A stretch of DNA of 64,000 bases. Origin: Streptococcus mitis. GTDB lineage: Bacteria > Bacillota > Bacilli > Lactobacillales > Streptococcaceae. Position numbers and translations under genes: made by a program. Of this stretch, positions 9,310 through 18,837 are shown in pieces. Numbering within the stretch: the first letter of the stretch is position 1; each line of letters begins with the position of its first letter. The notes below the pieces were generated by a model. It saw only the letters and a program-made list of their open reading frames with translations, did not search any database and was not told the origin of the DNA. The stretch is from positions 1 to 64,000 of the forward strand of contig NZ_WIJP01000010.1 in NCBI RefSeq assembly GCF_009496155.1, given 5' to 3'.

Positions 9310-10941
9310 ATGTCCATTAATTGGCAGGAAATTTTATTTCACTTTCTAGGTGGTCTGGGACTATTCTTATATAGTATCAAGACCATGGGAGACGGTTTGC
9401 AACAAGCTGCTGGAGATCGCCTTCGTTTTTACATTGACAAGTACACCAGCAATCCCTTTTTAGGTGTTCTAGTTGGGATTGTCGTAACTGCCCTGATTCA
9501 GTCAAGTACAGGGGTTACAGTTATCACGGTTGGTCTGGTCAGCGCTAGCCTTCTAACTCTTAGACAGGCTATCGGAATTATCATGGGAGCCAACATAGGA
9601 ACTACCGTTACTTCCTTTATCATCGGTTTCAAACTTGGTGAGTATGCTTTACCCTTGATTTTCCTTGGAACCATGTTCCTATTCTTTACAAAAAACAGAA
9701 CAGCAAACAATATCGGGCGCATCCTGTTTGGTGTAGGTGGAATCTTCTACGCCCTCAACCTCATCAGTGCCGGTATGAGCCCTCTTAAAGATTTACCACA
9801 ATTCAAGGAATACATGGTAACCTTGGGACAAAATCCTGTATTGGGAGTTTTTGCTGGTGCAGTGATTACCGTTCTCATCCAAGCTTCTTCTGCGACAATC
9901 GGGATTTTGCAAGGTCTCTATGCAGGTGGGTTCCTTGACCTTAAAGGTTCTCTACCAGTTCTCTTCGGGGATAATATCGGGACAACCCTAACCGTTATCA
10001 TCGCGGCAGCTGGAGCCAATGTCTCTGCGAAACGCGTTGCAGCAACCCACGTTACCTTTAACGTTTTAGGAACTATTCTTTGCTTAATCTTATTAGGTCC
10101 ATTTACGTCTATGATTGAGTACTTCCAGGCACTCCTTCACCTCTCTCCTGAGATGACCATTGCCTTCTCTCACGGTGCCTTTAACGTAAGTAACACCATT
10201 GTACAATTTCCCTTCATCGGAGCCTTGGCCTACTTTGTAACCAAGCTCATCCCTGGTGAAGATGAAGTTGTCAAGTACGAGCCACTTTACCTTGATGAGC
10301 ATTTGATTAAACAAGCTCCATCAATCGCTCTCGGAAATGCGAAGAAAGAACTCCTTCACTTAGGAAATTATGCTTCTAAAGCCTTTGACCTTTCGTACAA
10401 CTACATCATTGACCTCAATGAAAAGGTTGCTGAAAAAGGACACAAGACAGAAGAAGCCATCAATACCATTGATGAAAAATTGACTCGTTACCTGATTACT
10501 CTTTCAAGTGAAGCCCTTAGCCAGAAAGAAAGTGAAGTGCTGACCAACATCCTGGATTCATCCCGTGATTTGGAACGGATTGGGGACCACGCAGAAGCGC
10601 TAATCAATCTGACTGACTACCTTCAACGTAAAAATGTTGAGTTCTCTGAAGCTGCTTTACAGGAATTGGCTGATATCTATCAAAAAACCACTGGCTTTAT
10701 CAAGGATGCCCTTGATAGCGTGGAAAACAATGATATTGAAAAAGCTCAAAGTCTGATTGAACGCCATAAAGAAATCAACAATATGGAACGTGTTCTCAGA
10801 AAGACTCACATCAAACGCCTCAACAAGGGTGAGTGTTCAACACAAGCTGGGGTCAACTTTATCGACATTATTTCCCACTACACTCGTGTGTCAGACCACG
10901 CTATGAATCTAGCTGAAAAGGTCATCGCTGAACAAATCTAA
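9310..10941 (+). CDS. nptA: Na+/phosphate cotransporter with C-terminal PhoU-like domain
   Basis: A 543-aa NptA/NptII-type symporter importing inorganic phosphate with sodium. The N-terminal part (about 1-310) has two inverted Na_Pi_cotrans repeats, each with the QSS motif (ALIQSSTGVTVI and VLIQASSATIGI) and a GxNIGTT motif (MGANIGTT, FGDNIGTT). The C-terminal 200 residues are helical and PhoU-like (SRDLERIGDHAEALINL, HYTRVSDHAMNLAEKV). PhoU domains sense phosphate status in other systems. It is monocistronic, divergent from EndoD, with its own promoter and a BOX element right after the stop. Confidence 0.93.
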   Translation: MSINWQEILFHFLGGLGLFLYSIKTMGDGLQQAAGDRLRFYIDKYTSNPFLGVLVGIVVTALIQSSTGVTVITVGLVSASLLTLRQAIGIIMGANIGTTVTSFIIGFKLGEYALPLIFLGTMFLFFTKNRTANNIGRILFGVGGIFYALNLISAGMSPLKDLPQFKEYMVTLGQNPVLGVFAGAVITVLIQASSATIGILQGLYAGGFLDLKGSLPVLFGDNIGTTLTVIIAAAGANVSAKRVAATHVTFNVLGTILCLILLGPFTSMIEYFQALLHLSPEMTIAFSHGAFNVSNTIVQFPFIGALAYFVTKLIPGEDEVVKYEPLYLDEHLIKQAPSIALGNAKKELLHLGNYASKAFDLSYNYIIDLNEKVAEKGHKTEEAINTIDEKLTRYLITLSSEALSQKESEVLTNILDSSRDLERIGDHAEALINLTDYLQRKNVEFSEAALQELADIYQKTTGFIKDALDSVENNDIEKAQSLIERHKEINNMERVLRKTHIKRLNKGECSTQAGVNFIDIISHYTRVSDHAMNLAEKVIAEQI

Positions 10942-10960
10942 GAACCAAGAAGCTATCCTA

Positions 10961-11064
10961 ATACTCAATGAAAATCAAAGAGCAAACTAGGAAACTAGCC
11001 ACAGGCTGTACTTGAGTACGGCAAGGCGACGTTGACGTGGTTTGAAGAGATTTTCGAAGAGTAT
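10961..11064 (-). repeat. BOX element (boxA-boxC, no boxB)
   Basis: Read on the minus strand it begins with the boxA end (ATACTCTTCGAAAATCTC), passes through the conserved sequence targeted by the standard BOX-A1R typing primer (on the plus strand ACGGCAAGGCGACG), and ends with boxC (GATTTTCATTGAGTAT). No boxB lies between. BOX elements are non-coding mobile repeats typical of S. pneumoniae and close relatives. Confidence 0.9.
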
Positions 11065-11120
11065 AAATGGGATGGCTTTTTCTTCTCCTCATCAAGAATT
11101 GATTTTCTCTATCATATAGA

Positions 11121-11156
11121 AAAATGCTTTGATTCACAATGGAATCAAAGCATTTT
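11121..11156 (-). terminator. Terminator overlapping the end of the immunity gene
   Basis: AAAATGCTTTGATTC and GAATCAAAGCATTTT form a near-perfect stem, followed on the minus strand by TTTTTC. The stop codon and the last four or so codons (KML) of the immunity gene lie inside the stem. Confidence 0.8.
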
Positions 11157-11441
11157 AAAGAGTTCCCCATACATAATCGCAGAAGCTGCGGTTCCTCTAT
11201 ACTTGTTTTCTTCTCTCTTAATAAAGCGAGCTAAGTTGAGCAACTCAGGTGCTGGATGTTTGGGATTTAGGAGCAATTCATGATTGACCAGGCCTGAGAG
11301 ACGAACTGCCAGCAATTGCTCATTTGTAGTAGGCAGTTTTTTAGCAGTCTCTAAGAGAGCAGCAACTAAATCTTCACTCAAATCATGTCGAGCATGATTG
11401 TAAAGATCTTTTATAAGGCTTTCTAGGTTTGGTTCTACCAT
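11145..11441 (-). CDS. Enterocin A-type bacteriocin immunity protein
   Basis: A 98-aa helical cytoplasmic protein of the EntA_Immun type, which protects the cell from class IIa and related pediocin-like bacteriocins by binding the mannose-PTS receptor complex. It shows the typical spacing of amphipathic helices (LESLIKDLYNHA, LVAALLETAKKL, VRLSGLVNHELL, ELLNLARFIKRE). I chose the ATG at 11441 because AAGGGAGG lies 8 bases before it; a GTG at 11450 sits too close to that ribosome site. No bacteriocin gene is adjacent, so this is an orphan immunity gene. It lies 20 bases downstream of pepA and may be cotranscribed with it. Confidence 0.75.
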   Translation of the reverse strand: MVEPNLESLIKDLYNHARHDLSEDLVAALLETAKKLPTTNEQLLAVRLSGLVNHELLLNPKHPAPELLNLARFIKREENKYRGTAASAIMYGELFKML

Positions 11442-11462
11442 CCCAACCACCTCCCTTATGGT

Positions 11463-12527
11463 TTAATAATTTTTAATCAAATCAACCGTTGAACGATCCA
11501 ATTTTTTCACCAAGGCTTTCAAGAAAGCTTGCGCTTCTAGGAAGTCATCCATCGCATAGAGGGTTTGATGAGAATGGATATAACGAGCGCAAACACCGAT
11601 TGTTGTAGATGGGACACCACCATTTTTCAGATGAGCTGCGCCAGCGTCTGTTCCGCCTTTTCCACAGTAGTATTGGTACTTGATACCAGCTTCTTCAGCT
11701 GTTGTCAAAAGGAAATCCTTCATACCTGGGAGAAGCAAATGACCTGGATCATAGAAACGAATCAAGGTTCCATCCCCAATCTTGCCTTGACCGCCATAAA
11801 CATCACCAGCAGGTGAGCAGTCAACTGCTAGGAAGACTTCTGGATCAAACTTAGTTGTGGAAGTATGAGCACCGCGGAGACCAACCTCTTCTTGGACGTT
11901 AGAACCAAGATAGAGTTCATTGCCTAGTTTTTGACCTGACAGAGCTTCCGCCAACTCGCTAACCATAAGAACACCGTAGCGGTTGTCCCAAGCTTTTGAG
12001 ATGATATTTTTTTCATTGGCTGTCAAGATTGCAGAACTATCTGGTACGATGGTGTCGCCAGGACGGATGCCAAAGCTTTCTGCCTCAACCTTGTCCGCAA
12101 AACCACCATCAAAAATAATATCTGAAATAGCAGGCATGCTTGGTCCACCTGTTCCACGTGTCAAATGTGGAGGGACTGAACCTGAAATCACTGGAATTTC
12201 ACGACCATCGCGAGTAAAGAGTTTAAAACGTTGGCTACTAACCACCATAGGATTCCAGCCACCAATTTCAACGACACGGAAGGTACCATCTGGCTTGATT
12301 TCGCTGACCATAAAACCAACTTCATCCATATGAGAAGCGACCAAGACACGAGGTGCATCCACTGCTTCCGAGTGTTTAATTCCGAAAATACCACCCAAGC
12401 CATCTGTCACCACTTCATCCACGTGCGGTATTAACTTTTCACGAAGATAGGCACGGACAGGTGCTTCATGACCTGAGATCGCAGCAAGTTCTGTTACTTC
12501 TTTGATTTTTGAAAATAATGTTGTCAT
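11463..12527 (-). CDS. pepA: Glutamyl aminopeptidase PepA (M42 family)
   Basis: A 354-aa cytoplasmic metallo-aminopeptidase that removes N-terminal Glu/Asp from peptides, as part of growth on imported oligopeptides. M42 signatures are visible: SHMDEVGFMV (metal-binding His and the Asp after it), the bridging Asp in SKAWDNRYG, NVQEEVGLRGA (catalytic and metal-binding glutamates), VDCSPAGD, and the late metal His in IHSH. Length is normal for the family. AAGGAACTGA precedes the ATG. In pneumococcus the enzyme is PepA; the orphan immunity gene follows it here. Confidence 0.93.
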   Translation of the reverse strand: MTTLFSKIKEVTELAAISGHEAPVRAYLREKLIPHVDEVVTDGLGGIFGIKHSEAVDAPRVLVASHMDEVGFMVSEIKPDGTFRVVEIGGWNPMVVSSQRFKLFTRDGREIPVISGSVPPHLTRGTGGPSMPAISDIIFDGGFADKVEAESFGIRPGDTIVPDSSAILTANEKNIISKAWDNRYGVLMVSELAEALSGQKLGNELYLGSNVQEEVGLRGAHTSTTKFDPEVFLAVDCSPAGDVYGGQGKIGDGTLIRFYDPGHLLLPGMKDFLLTTAEEAGIKYQYYCGKGGTDAGAAHLKNGGVPSTTIGVCARYIHSHQTLYAMDDFLEAQAFLKALVKKLDRSTVDLIKNY

Positions 12528-12766
12528 TTCAGTTCCTTCTTTCTTTCATCCATTTTACCATTTTTTATAGGAGAAGGGTAGCGGGAAGGTAGATTTCTAA
12601 GTTAGTATCTTCGTCTTTCTCTATCTTAGAAAAGGCTAGTATTCCCTTACATGTGAGGTGAAATCTAAGAACTATTCCAAGATTAATTCAACTCTTAATT
12701 TCCAAACAAAAAAACAATTCAACACTATATTTGTTCAGTTTTTTTCGTAAAAATTACAGAAAATAA

Positions 12767-12795
12767 TTGACTTTCCTTTCTTCTTTCTTTAAAAT
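12767..12795 (+). promoter_or_regulatory. Promoter of galE
   Basis: TTGACT (12767-12772), 17-base spacer, TAAAAT (12790-12795); AGGAAAAGGA ribosome site before the ATG at 12824. The rest of the gap 12528-12766 is AT-rich, with no gene seen. Confidence 0.8.
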
Positions 12796-12823
12796 AGTAC
12801 AAAAATAGGAAAAGGAAAAAATC

Positions 12824-13822
12824 ATGACCAAAACAATTCTTGTTACAGGTGGAGCTGGCTACATTGGCTCCCATACCGTTAAAGCTCTTTTAAATGCTGG
12901 ATACCAGGTTCATGTCCTAGATAATCTCTCTACAGGAAATCGTTCGGCTGTGGATAGTCGTGCTAGCTTTAAACAACTGGACGTTTATGATGCTAGTGCC
13001 TTAAAAGCTTATTTGGAAGAAAACAAGGTTGACGCTGTTCTCCATTGTGCAGGTGAGATTGTTGTGAGCGAAAGTATTGAAAATCCAAGCAAATACTTCA
13101 CTGCCAATGTTGCGGGTATGAACCAAGTTCTCAAAGTCTTATCTGAAGTTGGCATTCAAAAAATCATGTTCTCTTCGACTGCTTCCCTCTATGGTAATAA
13201 CTGTATTGACAAGCCAGCAACTGAAGATACCCTGCTCGACCCTGTCAACCCTTATGCAGAAACAAAACTGATGGGCGAACGAATGATTTACTGGATGGCC
13301 AATCGCTACGACTGGAAATATGTCATTTTCCGTTACTTTAATGTAGCTGGGGCTGAAATGGATGCTTCAAACGGTCTCCGTGTGAAAAATCCAACTCATA
13401 TCATTCCCAATATCAACAAGACCGCATTGGGACAAAATGATAGCCTCAAAATATTTGGAGATGACTACGATACACGTGACGGTTCATGTATTCGGGATTA
13501 CATTCATGTCTTGGACCTTGCACAGGCTCACGTTAAAGGAATGAACTACCTATTTCAAGAAGACAGTTCTTCTCAAATCTTTAACTTAGGAACTGAAAAA
13601 GGCTATACCGTCAAAGAAATCTTTAAAACTGCTGAAAAATTACTAAACCAAAAAATTCCACATGAAATTGTTGCGCGTCGTGCTGGTGACCCAGCTAGCG
13701 TCCTAGCAGACGCATCAAAAGCTAGAAAATACCTTGATTGGAAGGCTAGCTACTCCCTCGAAGATATTATTTTATCGGATTATCGTTGGCGTGTTAAAGA
13801 AGGCAAAAACATTTTGGAATAA
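12824..13822 (+). CDS. galE: UDP-glucose 4-epimerase
   Basis: This enzyme interconverts UDP-glucose and UDP-galactose in the Leloir pathway and supplies UDP-galactose for surface polysaccharides. The 332-aa protein is an extended short-chain dehydrogenase: NAD-binding TGGAGYIGSH at residues 8-17, the catalytic Tyr and Lys in PYAETKLMGE, and the sugar-binding FRYFNVAGA motif. No galK or galT is adjacent, so it is probably the solitary epimerase for surface glycans rather than part of an inducible gal operon. It is monocistronic, with its own promoter and a strong shared terminator. Confidence 0.93.
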   Translation: MTKTILVTGGAGYIGSHTVKALLNAGYQVHVLDNLSTGNRSAVDSRASFKQLDVYDASALKAYLEENKVDAVLHCAGEIVVSESIENPSKYFTANVAGMNQVLKVLSEVGIQKIMFSSTASLYGNNCIDKPATEDTLLDPVNPYAETKLMGERMIYWMANRYDWKYVIFRYFNVAGAEMDASNGLRVKNPTHIIPNINKTALGQNDSLKIFGDDYDTRDGSCIRDYIHVLDLAQAHVKGMNYLFQEDSSSQIFNLGTEKGYTVKEIFKTAEKLLNQKIPHEIVARRAGDPASVLADASKARKYLDWKASYSLEDIILSDYRWRVKEGKNILE

Positions 13823-13847
13823 ATAGCAGAAACATCAATAATAAATA

Positions 13848-13902
13848 AAAACACAGATAGATGGCACTTGATAAACACCAAGTACCATCTATCTGTGTTT
13901 TA
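13848..13902. terminator. Bidirectional terminator between galE and yidD
   Basis: A long stem (AAACACAGATAGATGGCACTTG-type arm, 22 bases with one mismatch, repeated inverted after an 8-base loop) with a T-tract on each strand. It ends both galE and the convergent minus-strand block. Confidence 0.85.
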
Positions 13903-13918
13903 TACATTAGAATCTAAT

Positions 13919-14155
13919 TTATTTTGCATTCCTCTTTAAAGAAAAGTGGTCTGGCACAGGGTCCTTACCTGTTTTCGTCCAGGGATGGCAACGTAAAATC
14001 CGAGCCAAGCCCATCAAAACACCTTTGAAGCCATGTTTTTCAATAGCCTGAATCATGTAGTTTGAACAAGTTGGCTCAAAGCGACAAGAGGGGGGAAAGG
14101 CTGGTGAGATAAACCGTTGGTAAAAGCGCACAGGCGCTATTAAAATTCGTTTCAT
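13919..14155 (-). CDS. yidD: Membrane protein insertion efficiency factor YidD
   Basis: A 78-aa peripheral membrane protein of the UPF0161/YidD family that assists the YidC insertase. The family hallmarks are present: [32 protein letters not shown], with its three cysteines in that stretch (written here as [18 protein letters not shown] and [10 protein letters not shown]), then RILRCHPW. It shares its first base with the stop of rluB, so it is translationally coupled as last gene of the scp block. Confidence 0.92.
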   Translation of the reverse strand: MKRILIAPVRFYQRFISPAFPPSCRFEPTCSNYMIQAIEKHGFKGVLMGLARILRCHPWTKTGKDPVPDHFSLKRNAK

Positions 14156-14877
14156 TATTTCTTGGTTACAGCCATGGTGTGTAGTTGGCTGATTTCTTTT
14201 TTATTAAGACGGCGGGATTCTCCTGGACGGAGTCCTGTCAAGTCTAGATGTCCAAAACGGGTCCGTGACAACTTGTCCACTTGAAGACCGACAGCTTCAA
14301 ACATCTTTTTAACTTGGTGGTTACGCCCTTCATGGATAGTCAACTGCACCACAGAGCGGTTTTTGACTGGATCCACTTTGAGAATCTCATAGACAGCCGG
14401 CTTGGTTTTCTTTCCATCAATCTCAAGTCCACGGGTCAAGGGGCGGAGATTATCCTTATTGGCCATACCTTTAACACGCGCGACATAGACCTTGTCAATC
14501 TCATTACGTGGGTGAATCATCTCGTCTGTAAAGTCACCATCATTGGTCAAAATCAAGACTCCTGATGTATCCCAGTCCAAACGACCTACAGGGTAGATGC
14601 GCTCCTTCACGTTGGGCAAGAGGTCGACAACCGTCTTGCGGCCCTTGTCATCTGTCACACTGGAAATGACACCGCGTGGTTTGTTAAGCAGATAGTAGAC
14701 TTTTTCTTCGTTGTAGATAGGCTGGCCTTCAACTTCGACCTTGTCGCCTGACTTGATAGTGGTTGCTAGTTCACGCACCACTTGGCCGTTAACCGTCACC
14801 AAACCTTGCTTGATCAGCTCTTCTGCTTTTCTCCTACTGGCCACACCTGCGTGGGCAATATACTTATTGATTCTCAT
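14155..14877 (-). CDS. rluB: 23S rRNA pseudouridine synthase RluB family
   Basis: A 240-aa RsuA/RluB-type enzyme converting a uridine of the large ribosomal subunit to pseudouridine. An S4 RNA-binding domain ([20 protein letters not shown]) leads into the catalytic domain, where [18 protein letters not shown] holds the catalytic Asp of the GRLD motif. KVYVARVKG and [10 protein letters not shown] are also family motifs. It overlaps scpB by 14 bases and is followed by yidD with a one-base overlap, so all are one transcript. Confidence 0.92.
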   Translation of the reverse strand: MRINKYIAHAGVASRRKAEELIKQGLVTVNGQVVRELATTIKSGDKVEVEGQPIYNEEKVYYLLNKPRGVISSVTDDKGRKTVVDLLPNVKERIYPVGRLDWDTSGVLILTNDGDFTDEMIHPRNEIDKVYVARVKGMANKDNLRPLTRGLEIDGKKTKPAVYEILKVDPVKNRSVVQLTIHEGRNHQVKKMFEAVGLQVDKLSRTRFGHLDLTGLRPGESRRLNKKEISQLHTMAVTKK

Positions 14878-15433
14878 CTTCTTCTATCCTTTCACCAAAT
14901 AATTGGCTTTCTTGGGCTTGAATCTCAAGCTCATCAATCACTGGTAATTCTTCCAAATGGTTAATTCCCATGTAATCTAGGAAATAATCCGTAGTCACAT
15001 AGAGGTTGGGGCGCCCCAACACTTCTTTTTTCCCGTCTTCCTTTATCAGGTCAAAAGCCTGCAACTTTGCCAAGGCTCCACTCGAGTTAACCCCACGAAT
15101 GGCATCAATTTCTATCCGCGTAATCGGCTGTTTGTAGGCAATGATGGACAAGGTCTCAAGGGCAGCCCGAGATAAACTCTGGTTGATAGGTGCCTTAGAG
15201 TATTCCTTCAAAATCTCTGCAAATTGAGGCTTGGTCACCAATCTATAAGCGCCCCCTGTCTCAATCAGAGCCAAACTGGAATCTGGGGTCCTTTCATACT
15301 TCTGGGCTAATTTTTCTAAACTCTGTTGAATGCCTGTCGGTGGTAGAGAGAGGAGTTCAGCTAACTGGCGGACTCTAATCCCATCTTCACCCGCTACAAA
15401 CAAGAGCGCTTCTATTTTTGCTAAAGTACTCAT
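14864..15433 (-). CDS. scpB: Chromosome segregation and condensation protein ScpB
   Basis: A 189-aa winged-helix kleisin partner that forms the SMC-ScpA-ScpB condensin complex with ScpA. The family motif [20 protein letters not shown] is intact, as are [12 protein letters not shown] and [17 protein letters not shown]. It starts 18 bases after scpA and overlaps rluB, the conserved order in streptococci. The length is normal. Confidence 0.93.
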   Translation of the reverse strand: MSTLAKIEALLFVAGEDGIRVRQLAELLSLPPTGIQQSLEKLAQKYERTPDSSLALIETGGAYRLVTKPQFAEILKEYSKAPINQSLSRAALETLSIIAYKQPITRIEIDAIRGVNSSGALAKLQAFDLIKEDGKKEVLGRPNLYVTTDYFLDYMGINHLEELPVIDELEIQAQESQLFGERIEEDENQ

Positions 15434-15451
15434 CTTTCCTCTCTATCAAGT

Positions 15452-16180
15452 CTAGCTTTGGGCCACTTGACTTTCTTCCTTCTTTTCCATGAGATAAATA
15501 TCTCCGAAACTCTCCTCTTGCACGAGGAGCAACTCCTGGGTTTTGATTAACTCTAGGGTTGCCAAAAAGAGGGTGATGACCTCTTGGACATTCTGAGCTT
15601 CCCTGAACAAATCCTGCAAGCGCAATTGATCTCGTCCAGTCAAGGACTCTTTCACGATGACCATCATGTCCTCAATCTTATACTCATCCCGCAGGATAGT
15701 CGTGTGGTTCTGAGCAAACACCTCTTTTTTCTTGGCTAGGATATTTGAAAAAGCCAAAAAGAGATCAATGGTCGTCTTATCATGCACAAGCTCCGCATCT
15801 TCGTAAATCAACTCTGTCGGCGCTTTTGAATAATACTGGGCTCGATCTTGGTGCTTGGCTTCCAAGTGCTCACCCAAGAGCTTGAACTTGCGGTATTCTT
15901 CGATTTGGGAGAGAAGATCCTGCTCCAAGTCATCCTCCAAGTCTGTCACTTCTGCTACCTTTGGAAGGAGTTTGCGACTCTTAATCAGCATGAGCTGACT
16001 GGCCATGACCATGTACTCGCCCGTCACTTCCAGACGCATAGCCTGCAGGGTTGAGACATAGGCTAGATACTGTTCGATAACTTCCGTAATGGGCACATCG
16101 TAGATATCCATCTGGTACTTGGAAACCAGGTGCAAGAGCAAGTCCAGAGGCCCTTCAAAATCTTTTAATTTAATATCCAT
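15452..16180 (-). CDS. scpA: Chromosome segregation and condensation protein ScpA
   Basis: A 242-aa kleisin that bridges the SMC heads. The N-terminus has the conserved [14 protein letters not shown] and YLAYVSTL region, followed by a helical middle and a C-terminal winged helix ([31 protein letters not shown]). It overlaps the xerD-like stop by one base and is followed by scpB, so the three are cotranscribed and probably translationally coupled. Confidence 0.93.
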   Translation of the reverse strand: MDIKLKDFEGPLDLLLHLVSKYQMDIYDVPITEVIEQYLAYVSTLQAMRLEVTGEYMVMASQLMLIKSRKLLPKVAEVTDLEDDLEQDLLSQIEEYRKFKLLGEHLEAKHQDRAQYYSKAPTELIYEDAELVHDKTTIDLFLAFSNILAKKKEVFAQNHTTILRDEYKIEDMMVIVKESLTGRDQLRLQDLFREAQNVQEVITLFLATLELIKTQELLLVQEESFGDIYLMEKKEESQVAQS

Positions 16181-16914
16181 TATCTATATTTTTCTAAGGT
16201 CAGGACTGTTTTTAATCCTAATTTTTTTGCAATTTCGTACAAATCAACCTTGTTTTCTATTTGTCTTAGAATGAACTGCTCCCGCAAGGCTTGGGCTGAC
16301 AGATATGGGAAACCTTTCTCCTTGACAAAGGACTCTAGCTGACGGAAGGCCCACTGACGAGAATAGGCTTTTCCTGCCCTTTCAAAAAGATAGGTCTGGC
16401 CCATCAAGGGTTCCAATTCTGACAGAAAGGTCGTGGGAATGGTGACAATCCTCTGTTGGGAAGCCTTCTTGATTCGCAACACCTGAAAATCCAAATTGAT
16501 ATCCGCAACCTTGAGGGCTAAAATCTCACTCGGCAAGAGTCCCATTTCTAGGATTAAGAGCGCTAGCAAGCGTCCTTCTGGATAGTCACTTTCTTGCCAA
16601 AAAGAGTCTAGGTCTAACAGTTCTGGCTTTTCGGTCTTCTTCTCAGCTTGTTTAGCTAATTCCAAACGATAAAAGCTGTCCACCTCTCCTTTTTGATAGA
16701 GAAAGTAGAGAAATTGATTACAGGCCGAAATCTTTCGCTTCTGGGCGCTGATTTTTAGATTGGCTAGCTGGGCTTGGTAAATCTTGAGACTAGTCTCAGA
16801 AATCCGCTCGCCTACCAAATCTACAAACTGTTCCAAATCATACTTATAGGACTGCTTGGAATTGGCAGACAAGCCCTGCTTTTCCTCTAAAAAGGCTGAA
16901 ATCCTATCTCTCAT
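16180..16914 (-). CDS. Tyrosine recombinase XerD-like protein, catalytically incomplete
   Basis: A 244-aa member of the streptococcal XerD-like family. The ATG at 16914 overlaps the stop of the CBS gene as ATGA; an ATG two codons earlier is possible, but 244 residues is the usual length. An N-terminal SAM-like domain ([22 protein letters not shown]) and a C-terminal phage-integrase fold are recognisable, and the C-terminal tyrosine remains (LTLEKYR). The first catalytic Arg is replaced: the TGLRxSE motif reads MGLLPSEI, and the HxLR region reads SAQALREQF. It therefore probably does not resolve chromosome dimers, which XerS does in streptococci. Conservation next to scpAB suggests another chromosome role. 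Confidence 0.85.
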   Translation of the reverse strand: MRDRISAFLEEKQGLSANSKQSYKYDLEQFVDLVGERISETSLKIYQAQLANLKISAQKRKISACNQFLYFLYQKGEVDSFYRLELAKQAEKKTEKPELLDLDSFWQESDYPEGRLLALLILEMGLLPSEILALKVADINLDFQVLRIKKASQQRIVTIPTTFLSELEPLMGQTYLFERAGKAYSRQWAFRQLESFVKEKGFPYLSAQALREQFILRQIENKVDLYEIAKKLGLKTVLTLEKYR

Positions 16915-17372
16915 TTGCATCGAATCTCATATTCCTTACTAAAGTCATGCAAGAGGGCATTAACTGCCTTGAGGATAGACTTGCGCGTGATGATCCCTTG
17001 GAAAATACCAGACGCATCCACAACTGGCAAGAAAGACTCATCTACCAGCTTGTGCAAGACCTCCGTAATGGTAAAATCAGGCGAAACGACAGCTACATCC
17101 CTTTTCGTCATGTGGACAATATCCGTATCCGCCATGATTTCTTGGCTCAAGCCCTGCTCCATCTGATAAGCCATAATATCTCTGAGCCCAATCGTTCCAA
17201 CAAACTGTTTTTCATCTGTCACAACGGGAACACGGGTGTAGGTCATCTGACTGAGCAAGAGGGTTGCATGATCTGCATTGTGGGTATCAATCAACACAGC
17301 TAGATTTTCAGCAGGGGTCAAAAAAGTTTCCTCCTGCCCCAACAAGAAAGTTTCAAACTCCTTGGCAATCAT
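16911..17372 (-). CDS. cbpB: CBS-pair protein, CbpB/DarB type
   Basis: A 153-aa protein made almost entirely of two CBS motifs (about 16-70, NADHATLLLSQMTYTRVPVV, and 80-145, DESFLPVVDASGIFQGIITR). Listeria CbpB and Bacillus DarB, which it resembles, bind cyclic di-AMP and signal potassium and (p)ppGpp status. That role here is inferred from the family. It overlaps both neighbours as ATGA and is part of the rdgB-to-yidD transcript. Confidence 0.8.
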   Translation of the reverse strand: MIAKEFETFLLGQEETFLTPAENLAVLIDTHNADHATLLLSQMTYTRVPVVTDEKQFVGTIGLRDIMAYQMEQGLSQEIMADTDIVHMTKRDVAVVSPDFTITEVLHKLVDESFLPVVDASGIFQGIITRKSILKAVNALLHDFSKEYEIRCK

Positions 17373-17890
17373 CGGCTAAACTCCTTGGACAAGCCTGGAT
17401 ACACCTCATGGTCTCGTGTCAAAAAGTCCACTTTGAAATAACTGTCATCAATCTCCACACGAGCATAAAGACATTCTCTGACGGTACCACGTGGTTGACT
17501 GATGGAACCTGGATTTAGAAAGAGGGTCTTGCCTTCCATCCAAGCACTTGGCACATGCAAGTGACCATAGAGACAGATATCGGCATCTTCCTCCTGAGCC
17601 CAGTAGTCCAACTTTTGAAAGTTGAAATTAATGTCAAACAAGTGTCCATGAGTTTGGATAATCTTGGTCGAACCAAGCTCAGTCACCAAACGTTCTGGAT
17701 AGCCAGCGTAGAAGTCCATGTTCCCTTTAACTACGCGGATTCCCTCCCAAAGTGGAGAATCGGGACGCAGTTCAGAATCGCCGTTATGAAAAACGGCATC
17801 AACTTTGCCCACATAGCGATCACGGATTTCTTCCACAATCAAGCTATCGCCATGAGAATCACTCATTACAATGATGGTTTGCTTTGCCAT
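17369..17890 (-). CDS. YfcE/MJ0936-family metallophosphodiesterase
   Basis: A 173-aa calcineurin-like phosphoesterase with the complete dimetal site: MSDSHGD near the N-terminus, HNGDSE, KGNMD (family GN(C/M)D), TKIIQTHGH and LYGHLHVPS. Relatives hydrolyse phosphodiesters in vitro, and the natural substrate is unclear. It overlaps rdgB by 25 bases and cbpB by 4, so translation is coupled. Confidence 0.88.
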   Translation of the reverse strand: MAKQTIIVMSDSHGDSLIVEEIRDRYVGKVDAVFHNGDSELRPDSPLWEGIRVVKGNMDFYAGYPERLVTELGSTKIIQTHGHLFDINFNFQKLDYWAQEEDADICLYGHLHVPSAWMEGKTLFLNPGSISQPRGTVRECLYARVEIDDSYFKVDFLTRDHEVYPGLSKEFSR

Positions 17891-18837
17891 GATGGAAATA
17901 CCTCCAAAAGTTTCTTAACGGCTAAGGCACGGTGAGATTGACTATTTTTTTCTTCAAGGGTTAATTCAGCTGATGACTTGCCTGTCTCCCCTACAAGGAA
18001 GAGAGGATCATAGCCAAAGCCATTTTCACCCTTAGGTTCAAAGTTAATGTAACCTGGCCAGTCTGCTTCAACAACCAAACTTTCCTTGTTTGGACTGGCT
18101 ACGACTAGGGTTGTATGGAATTGAGCCGAGCGGTCCTTGAGTTCAAAGACCATGGCCAATTCGTGCAAGAGTTTGGCATTGTTTTCACGGTCAGTAGCTC
18201 CCACACCTGCGAAACGAGCCGACCAGACACCAGGCAAACCACCCAAAACATCAACTTTCAGTCCAGAATCATCTGCCAGAACCATCTTGCCCGTTAATTG
18301 GGAAATAGTTTCTGCCTTGAGACGGGCATTTTCTTCGAAGGTCATACCTGTTTCTGCTACTTCAGGCAGGTCAGGGTAGTCATTAAGATTTTCCACATCG
18401 TAACCTAGCTTGTCAAAGATAGCTCGGAATTCCTTAGTCTTGCCCTCGTTACGAGTCGCAATCAATAAGGTTTCTCTGACCTTGTTTGTCTCAAAGAAGG
18501 CTTCTACACCAACACCTTCTTTAGGTAATTCTACATGCAGGAGTTGCCCATTTTCAACCAAGAGCAAAGCCCCCTGACGTTGGATGACTTCCACATTTCG
18601 TCCCATTTCTTGGTTAAGGATATCTACCACAAAAGACAATAAACGATAGAGAGAACCATAGCGTAAAACAGTAACAGAAACAGGAAAACCTCGATCCTCA
18701 TCTCGAAATCTTTGGGCAAACTCCAATAGAGGAAAATCCAAGTCATCATCCGTCAACGTTCGGACGCCACCAAAAATACCATAGGACCCGACATACCAGT
18801 CCTGTTCATCCTTGTATTCATAAATTTTATTTGTCAT
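17866..18837 (-). CDS. rdgB: Non-canonical purine NTP pyrophosphatase with streptococcal N-terminal extension
   Basis: A 323-aa protein. Residues from about 126 ([16 protein letters not shown]) form the RdgB/HAM1 domain that hydrolyses dITP and XTP to keep them out of [30 protein letters not shown] and [10 protein letters not shown] are its hallmarks. The first 120 residues form an extra domain found in streptococcal RdgB proteins, of unknown role. I start it at the ATG at 18837, which overlaps the murI stop as ATGA; an upstream frame to 18876 would run inside murI. Confidence 0.92.
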   Translation of the reverse strand: MTNKIYEYKDEQDWYVGSYGIFGGVRTLTDDDLDFPLLEFAQRFRDEDRGFPVSVTVLRYGSLYRLLSFVVDILNQEMGRNVEVIQRQGALLLVENGQLLHVELPKEGVGVEAFFETNKVRETLLIATRNEGKTKEFRAIFDKLGYDVENLNDYPDLPEVAETGMTFEENARLKAETISQLTGKMVLADDSGLKVDVLGGLPGVWSARFAGVGATDRENNAKLLHELAMVFELKDRSAQFHTTLVVASPNKESLVVEADWPGYINFEPKGENGFGYDPLFLVGETGKSSAELTLEEKNSQSHRALAVKKLLEVFPSWQSKPSL

